A DNA stretch of 64,000 bases, taken from an uncultured Oscillospiraceae bacterium. GTDB taxonomy: Bacteria > Bacillota > Clostridia > Oscillospirales > Ruminococcaceae. The stretch is taken from assembly GCA_934526065.1 (NCBI GenBank), contig CAKSZX010000006.1, positions 73,857 through 137,856 of the forward strand, given 5' to 3'. The notes under the pieces were generated by a model that saw nothing but the letters and a program-made list of their open reading frames with translations, made no database searches and was not told the origin of the DNA. Below, in pieces: positions 58,860 to 64,000 of this stretch. The translations under genes and the position numbers were made by a program. The first letter of the stretch is position 1. Each line of letters opens with the position of its first letter.

Positions 58860-60935
58860 ATGGACTACAAACAATTAAAGGTGAAGAATATCCTTGTTGC
58901 CGGCCATGCCGGCAGCGGCAAAACCAGCTTGGCAGAGGCCATGCTCTATCGGACAAAGACAGTGGACAGACAGGGCAGAGTGGAGGACGGAAACACGGTT
59001 TCCGACTATGACGGCGAAGAAGCCAAGAGACTTTGCTCTTTGCAAAGTTCGATTTTGCCATACGAATACGGCGACACAAAGGTAAACATTATTGATGTGC
59101 CGGGACTTTTTGACTTTGAACTGGGTCTTTATGAGGGCATAAAAGCGGCGGAAACCGTACTTATTGCCGTAAGCGCAAAGGACGGAGTTGAGGTAGGTAC
59201 ACAAAAGGCGTTCCGCTTGGCAGAGAAAAATCAGAAGAGCACAATGATATATGTTTCAAAAATTGATGTTGAACATGCTGACTTCTACAAGGTTTTTGAA
59301 GAGCTTAAAACACAGTTCGGTCCGCAGATTTGTCCTATCGTCGTTCCGGTTGCCAGAGGCAATGAAACAATATATGTAAATCTTATGGACTTTAAGGCAT
59401 ATCAATATAAAAACGGTGTTGCAGAGGAAGTTGTTATGCCTGCTACAGGCCACCGCCTTGACGGCCTTGTAACGGCTATAAATGAGGCTGTTGCCGAAAC
59501 CAGCGAAGAACTTATGGAAAAATATTTCTCCGGCGAACCTTTGACAAAGGCGGAGATTGTACAGGGTATCAAGTCCGGTGTTAAAGACGGTACAATTACC
59601 CCTGTTGTGTGCGGCGTTGCCACAAAACTTGAAGCCATTGATATGGTTTTGGATGTTATCAACGATTTAGCACCTACACCTCAGGACACAGAGGGTACAA
59701 AGATTGATATAGGCTCAACGGAGGTTGTTCTTCCGTTTAATGAAAACGCCCAGGTTGCGGCATTGGTATTTAAAACCGTTGCCGACCCCTTTGTAGGCAA
59801 AATGAGCTTTGTAAAAGTGTTAAGCGGCGTTTTGAAAGCCGATTCAAATGTTATAAACACAACCACCGGCGAACCGGAAAAAATGGGCAAACTTTTGTTT
59901 ATAAGAGGCAAAAAGCAAACCGATGCCCGGGGTATTAAGGCCGGCGACATAGGTGCGGTTACAAAGCTTGCCTCCACCAAGACAGGTGATGTTCTCTGTG
60001 ACCCGCAGAACGATTACAAGGCGATTGACAATATATTCCCGTTGCCTACAATGGAAATGGCAATTAAGCCTAAGAGCAAAGGCGACGAGGCTAAGATTTC
60101 CGCCGCATTACAGCGTATTATGGAAGAAGATTGCACAGTGGGCTACCGTCAAGATGCGGAAACGGCACAACAGCTTATAAGGGGCTTGGGCGAACAGCAC
60201 CTTGATGTTACACTTGCAAAGCTTAAAAATAAATTCGGTGTTGAAGCAGAGGTTTCAAAGCCGAGAGTGGCTTACCGTGAGACAATCAGAAAATCCGTTG
60301 AGGCCGAGGGCAAACATAAGAAGCAGTCCGGCGGTCACGGTCAGTACGGCCATGTAAAAATCAGATTTGAACCTTGCGACAGCGACGAACTTGTATTTGA
60401 GGAAGATGTATTCGGCGGCTCCGTGCCTAAGAACTACTTCCCGGCTGTTGAAAAGGGCTTGCAGGAGGCCGTTGCAAACGGTGTATTGGCAGGCTATCCG
60501 CTGGTTGGCCTTAAAGCCACATTGCTGGACGGTTCTTACCACCCGGTTGACTCTTCCGAAATGGCCTTTAAGATGGCGGCTAAATTGGCTTACAAGGCAG
60601 GATTGAAAGACGCATCACCTTGCTTGCTTGAACCTATCGGCACTTTGCAGGCATCTGTTCCGGATACAAACACAGGTGATGTAATGGGCGAAGTTACAAA
60701 GCGCAGAGGCAGAGTTTTGGGTATAGAACCGGGCGAGGACGGATTGCAAAAGGTAGTTGCGGAAATTCCTATGAGCGAAACAGCGGACTTTACAACATAT
60801 ATTCGTTCTCTTACAGCAGGCAGAGGCAGTTTCACCCTTGAATTTGCAAGGTATGAACAGTTGCCTGCAAACCTTGAAAGCAAGGTTATCGAAGAGGCTA
60901 AGAAGTTTATCGTTATGAAATCAGACGAAGAATAA
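58860..60935 (+). CDS. EF-G-like translational GTPase with altered switch regions
   Basis: A 691-residue protein with the EF-G domain order: G domain (1-270), domain II, III, IV (SGGHGQYGHVKIRFEP) and V (about 600-691, PIGTLQASVPD). The P-loop GHAGSGKTS is intact. Two features differ from canonical EF-G: switch I lacks the RGITI motif (the region reads YDGEEAKRLCSLQSS), and the catalytic His of DxPGH is Leu (DVPGLFDF). Such EF-G paralogues occur in many bacteria beside the true fusA. It may hydrolyse GTP slowly or act in recycling or stress. ATG 58860 follows AAAGGGGG. Confidence 0.9.
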   Translation: MDYKQLKVKNILVAGHAGSGKTSLAEAMLYRTKTVDRQGRVEDGNTVSDYDGEEAKRLCSLQSSILPYEYGDTKVNIIDVPGLFDFELGLYEGIKAAETVLIAVSAKDGVEVGTQKAFRLAEKNQKSTMIYVSKIDVEHADFYKVFEELKTQFGPQICPIVVPVARGNETIYVNLMDFKAYQYKNGVAEEVVMPATGHRLDGLVTAINEAVAETSEELMEKYFSGEPLTKAEIVQGIKSGVKDGTITPVVCGVATKLEAIDMVLDVINDLAPTPQDTEGTKIDIGSTEVVLPFNENAQVAALVFKTVADPFVGKMSFVKVLSGVLKADSNVINTTTGEPEKMGKLLFIRGKKQTDARGIKAGDIGAVTKLASTKTGDVLCDPQNDYKAIDNIFPLPTMEMAIKPKSKGDEAKISAALQRIMEEDCTVGYRQDAETAQQLIRGLGEQHLDVTLAKLKNKFGVEAEVSKPRVAYRETIRKSVEAEGKHKKQSGGHGQYGHVKIRFEPCDSDELVFEEDVFGGSVPKNYFPAVEKGLQEAVANGVLAGYPLVGLKATLLDGSYHPVDSSEMAFKMAAKLAYKAGLKDASPCLLEPIGTLQASVPDTNTGDVMGEVTKRRGRVLGIEPGEDGLQKVVAEIPMSETADFTTYIRSLTAGRGSFTLEFARYEQLPANLESKVIEEAKKFIVMKSDEE

Positions 60936-60983
60936 TATCAAATGGCTGTCGGCAATAATGCCACGGCCAAAGTCTCCCCCAAG

Positions 60984-61016
60984 AAAGAGCTTTTTCCTAT
61001 GGGAAAAGGCTCTTTT
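60984..61016 (+). terminator. Intrinsic terminator of the EF-G-like gene
   Basis: Long stem with AAAGAGC/GCTCTTT outer arms and TTTTCC/GGAAAA inner arms. Confidence 0.8.
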
Positions 61017-61063
61017 GCTTTGTCAATCGGACAAAATTTCCCATCCTTTTACGCAAAATTTTG

Positions 61064-61092
61064 TTGACATAAATTTTATATGAATATATAAT
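61064..61092 (+). promoter_or_regulatory. Consensus promoter of greA
   Basis: Perfect TTGACA (61064-61069), 17-base spacer, TATAAT (61087-61092), 43 bases before the start codon. Confidence 0.9.
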
Positions 61093-61135
61093 ATGTATTG
61101 TCTATAAAAGTAATTATTGCAAAAGGAGATTACTA

Positions 61136-61615
61136 ATGGCTAAGGAAATTGAACTTACACAAGACGGCTATGACGCCTTGGTTAAAGAACTTGAATATCT
61201 TAAAACCGAAAAAAGACGGGAAATCGCAGAAAAAATCAAAGTAGCCCGTGGCTACGGCGACTTGTCCGAAAATGCCGAATATGACGCTGCCAAAGACGAA
61301 CAGGGTCATGTTGAACAGCGCATTATGGAACTTGAACGGACAGTTAAAAATGCCAAAATCATGAATAAAGGCTCTGTTACAAAAGGCACTGTAAGCGTAG
61401 GTACCAAGGTTACCGTTGTTGACGAAGACGGCGACGAAGAAACTTACAGCATTGTAGGCAGCACAGAATATGATCCGCTTAACGGCAAAATCAGCGACGA
61501 TTCACCTGTAGGTCGGGCTTTGAAAGGCCACAAAACAGGAGAAACAGTTACGGTTGAATTGCCCACAGGCAAAACAATGCAGTTGACAATCAAAAAGGTT
61601 GTTATAAACAGATAA
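61136..61615 (+). CDS. greA: Transcription elongation factor GreA
   Basis: A 159-residue factor that makes backtracked RNA polymerase cleave its nascent RNA. It has the N-terminal coiled coil with tip acidic residues (ARGYGDLSENAEYDAAKDEQ) and the C-terminal FKBP-like domain (SPVGRALKGHKTGETVTV). ATG 61136 follows AAAAGGAG. It is followed by lysS on the same strand, a gene order common in Firmicutes, although a weak terminator lies between them. Confidence 0.96.
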   Translation: MAKEIELTQDGYDALVKELEYLKTEKRREIAEKIKVARGYGDLSENAEYDAAKDEQGHVEQRIMELERTVKNAKIMNKGSVTKGTVSVGTKVTVVDEDGDEETYSIVGSTEYDPLNGKISDDSPVGRALKGHKTGETVTVELPTGKTMQLTIKKVVINR

Positions 61616-61630
61616 GATGTTTGCATATCA

Positions 61631-61661
61631 AAGGCGGGGCTTTGTAAGCTCGGCCTTTTTG
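61631..61661 (+). terminator. Weak terminator between greA and lysS
   Basis: Imperfect stem AAGGC-GGGGCTT against AGCTC-GGCCTT followed by TTTTT. Mismatches suggest partial readthrough into lysS. Confidence 0.55.
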
Positions 61662-61792
61662 CTTTATTATAGCCGTATTGGGAAAAATCAATATTGTAAA
61701 AACTATATTTTTGTGTTAGTATAATAATATTAAGATAAAATAACGGCATATTGTAATTATACAAATTGCCGAAGTATAAAAGGAGATTGTAA

Positions 61793-63847
61793 ATGGAAAA
61801 CAAAAAGCAGCCTCAGGTTCAAAATGACAACGAAATTTTGAAGATCCGCCGCCAAAAATTGGCCGACTTGCAGCGGGCAGGCAAGGATCCTTTCCAAATA
61901 ACAAAATATAATCAGTCTCATCATACAGATGAGGTTAAGGCTTTGTACGAAGCCCATGAAAAAGAGCTTTTGGCAGGCAGAGAGCCTGTTAATGTTGAGG
62001 GCCTTGACGAGGCACGGGCAAAGGAAGCCATAAATAACGATTACAACGAAAGACGCCGGATTATGGACGCACAGCCAATCCATGTTTCAATCGCCGGCCG
62101 TATGATGTTTAAGAGAGTTATGGGTAAGGCATCTTTCTGCAATATTCAGGACTTAAAGGGCAAAATCCAGGTTTATGTTTCTAAGGACGCAGTAGGCGAG
62201 GAATGTTACGCAGACTTTAAAAAGAGCGACCTTGGTGATATTTACGGCGTTACCGGCTACGCTTTCAGAACAAAAACAGGGGAAATTTCAATCCATGCAG
62301 ATTCTCTTACACTTCTTTCAAAGAGCTTGCAGATTTTGCCGGAAAAATTCCACGGTCTTACAGACACCGATTCAAGATACCGTCAGAGATATGTTGACCT
62401 TATCATGAACGATGATGTAAAGGACACATTTATCAAGCGTTCCAAAATCATCAGCGAAATTCGTCGCTATCTTGACGGTCAGGGCTTTATGGAAGTTGAA
62501 ACTCCTATGCTTGTTTCAAACGCCGGCGGCGCCGCCGCAAGACCTTTTGAAACACACTTCAATGCTTTGGACGAGGATTTGAAACTCCGTATTTCTCTTG
62601 AACTTTACTTAAAGCGTCTTATTGTAGGCGGCCTTGAAAGAGTTTACGAAATCGGCCGTGTTTTCAGAAACGAGGGCGTTGATACAAGACACAACCCGGA
62701 ATTTACTCTTATGGAGCTTTACCAGGCATACACAGACTACCACGGTATGATGGAATTGACCGAAAATCTTTACAGACATATTGCAAGAACCGTAATCGGT
62801 TCAGAGGTTTTGCAGTTCGGTGACAAGGTTCTTGATCTTTCAAAGCCTTTTGAAAAGCTCACAATGATTGAGGCCGTTAAAAAGTACTCAGGGGTTGACT
62901 TTGCACAGGTTGAAACTTTAGAGCAGGCAAGAGAGCTTGCAAAGGAGCATAATATAGCATACGAGGAACGCCACAAGAAAGGCGATATTCTCAACCTGTT
63001 CTTTGAAGAATATGTTGAAGATAAGCTCATTCAGCCTACATTTATTATGGATCACCCGGTAGATATTTCACCTCTTACCAAGAGAAAGCCGGAAAACCCG
63101 GAATATGTTGAGAGATTTGAATTCTATATGAACGGCTGGGAGCTTGCAAATGCTTACTCCGAGCTTAATGACCCGATTGACCAGAGAGAAAGATTTGCCG
63201 CCCAGGAGGAAATGTTCCGGGCAGGTGACGAGGAGGCCAACCACACAGACGAGGACTTCCTTAACGCATTGTCAATCGGTATGGCACCTACAGGCGGTAT
63301 CGGCTTCGGCATCGACAGAATGATTATGCTTATGACAAATTCACGGGCTATCAGAGATGTTTTGCTGTTCCCGACAATGAAGTCCTTGGACGGCACAGCA
63401 AAGAAAAACGATACAAGCAAGCCTGTTGCAGAAGCAGCCGAAAAGTCACCGGAGGCAGAAAAGATTGATTTCTCCAATGTGAAGATTGAGCCAATCTTTA
63501 AAGAAATGGTAGATTTTGATACATTCAGTAAGTCTGATTTCCGTGCAGTTAAGATTTTGGCTTGTGAAGCAGTGCCGAAGTCAAAGAAGCTTTTGAAGTT
63601 TACATTAGATGACGGCGAACGCAAAGACCGTGTGATTTTAAGCGGTATTCACGAGTATTACGAGCCGGAAGAACTTGTAGGCAAGACTTGCATTGCCATT
63701 GTAAATCTTCCGCCGAGAAAGATGATGGGAATTGATTCCGAAGGTATGCTGATTTCAGCAGTGAATAACCTGAAGGATTCAGAGGATGAAGAACTGCATC
63801 TTCTGATGGTTGATGACCACATTCCGGCAGGTGCAAAGCTCTATTAA
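61793..63847 (+). CDS. lysS: Lysyl-tRNA synthetase with fused tRNA-binding domain
   Basis: A 684-residue class II synthetase. Residues 1-530 are a complete bacterial LysRS: OB-fold anticodon domain, then motif 2-like FRNEGVDTRHNPEFT, and motif 3 GIGFGIDRMIMLM. After a low-complexity linker (about 530-565, PVAEAAEKSPEAEK) comes an added OB-fold resembling the EMAPII/MetG C-terminal and CsaA tRNA-binding domain (DFRAVKILACEAVPKSKKLLKF, split at 580-601, and GIDSEGMLISA). This should raise tRNA affinity, as in many MetRS. ATG 61793 follows AAAAGGAG. The usual LysS has about 490-510 residues. Confidence 0.95.
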   Translation: MENKKQPQVQNDNEILKIRRQKLADLQRAGKDPFQITKYNQSHHTDEVKALYEAHEKELLAGREPVNVEGLDEARAKEAINNDYNERRRIMDAQPIHVSIAGRMMFKRVMGKASFCNIQDLKGKIQVYVSKDAVGEECYADFKKSDLGDIYGVTGYAFRTKTGEISIHADSLTLLSKSLQILPEKFHGLTDTDSRYRQRYVDLIMNDDVKDTFIKRSKIISEIRRYLDGQGFMEVETPMLVSNAGGAAARPFETHFNALDEDLKLRISLELYLKRLIVGGLERVYEIGRVFRNEGVDTRHNPEFTLMELYQAYTDYHGMMELTENLYRHIARTVIGSEVLQFGDKVLDLSKPFEKLTMIEAVKKYSGVDFAQVETLEQARELAKEHNIAYEERHKKGDILNLFFEEYVEDKLIQPTFIMDHPVDISPLTKRKPENPEYVERFEFYMNGWELANAYSELNDPIDQRERFAAQEEMFRAGDEEANHTDEDFLNALSIGMAPTGGIGFGIDRMIMLMTNSRAIRDVLLFPTMKSLDGTAKKNDTSKPVAEAAEKSPEAEKIDFSNVKIEPIFKEMVDFDTFSKSDFRAVKILACEAVPKSKKLLKFTLDDGERKDRVILSGIHEYYEPEELVGKTCIAIVNLPPRKMMGIDSEGMLISAVNNLKDSEDEELHLLMVDDHIPAGAKLY

Positions 63848-64000
63848 GATGATGTAAAGATGTACCGTTTTACCGAATAGACGGGACGTACTTCATTTGA
63901 TAAAAAACTAAAAAAACAGCGATTTACATCAATTGATGCAAAATTAAGTGCAAGCAAGAAAAAATCGCATAATTAGTGCAATGAGTGGGCAATTCCAATC
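63848..64000. other. Right-edge intergenic DNA, nothing recognised
   Basis: No gene, hairpin terminator or repeat of the families above is evident; only a short palindrome ATCAATTGAT near 63928 was noted. Confidence 0.5.

Overview
The window looks like the chromosome of an anaerobic, endospore-forming Gram-positive bacterium of the class Clostridia, probably a gut-type relative of the Ruminococcaceae/Oscillospiraceae (inference). The sequence evidence is spoIIE and spoVS (sporulation), RNase Y and YmdB, a T-box leader in front of thrS, greA-lysS gene order, AGGAGG-type ribosome binding sites, consensus TTGACA/TATAAT promoters, and intrinsic terminators after almost every gene. No rRNA, plasmid origin or CRISPR array was seen.

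Layout. 1-12.9 kb: an RND efflux pump with its own TetR repressor and operator, a hybrid histidine kinase with a receiver domain, a ribokinase-like PfkB kinase, a CAU-anticodon tRNA, a membrane-anchored GH25 lysozyme with a Pro-rich repeat, a MATE exporter and a DUF896 protein. 13-19 kb: a domain-permuted GH3 beta-glucosidase, a MocR regulator and an APC permease. 19-26.5 kb: trpS and gltX from back-to-back promoters, spoIIE, a broken TfoX-domain gene, two ATC-hydrolase-like genes and a DUF6440 gene. 26.5-34 kb: an accessory region full of palindromic repeats around a flavodoxin, an MFS carrier, a second APC permease and a REP-associated tyrosine transposase (RAYT). 34-44.4 kb: hflX, an Lrp regulator, a CmpB-like membrane protein, a glycosyltransferase, ridA, a nucleoside hydrolase/sugar kinase operon, and an amino-acid racemase/ornithine cyclodeaminase pair with a DUF401 transporter. 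44.4-47.1 kb: an isolated phage-type terminase module preceded by four 11-bp iterons. 47.6-64 kb: M20 hydrolase, tandem deoD genes, spoVS, ymdB, tRNA-Lys with a duplicated 3' flank, T-box-thrS, rny, an S9 peptidase, an EF-G paralogue, greA and a lysS with a fused tRNA-binding domain.

How genes may work together (inference): two deoD genes, the nucleoside hydrolase and two PfkB kinases point to nucleoside and pentose salvage. MocR, two APC permeases, racemase, OCD, RidA and Lrp point to amino-acid uptake and use. RND, MATE and MFS carriers handle export.

The least ordinary parts are (i) a REP/RAYT system: at least ten palindromes of the form GTAG + hairpin, often in inverted pairs, three pairs or half-pairs lying in tandem just upstream of the RAYT gene; (ii) a second family of two-hairpin repeats in which the 3' arm can pair with either of two upstream arms, with arm sequences changing together between subfamilies; (iii) the orphan terminase module with helically phased iterons; and (iv) an 82-bp duplication carrying the 3' end of tRNA-Lys and its terminator exactly 200 bp apart.
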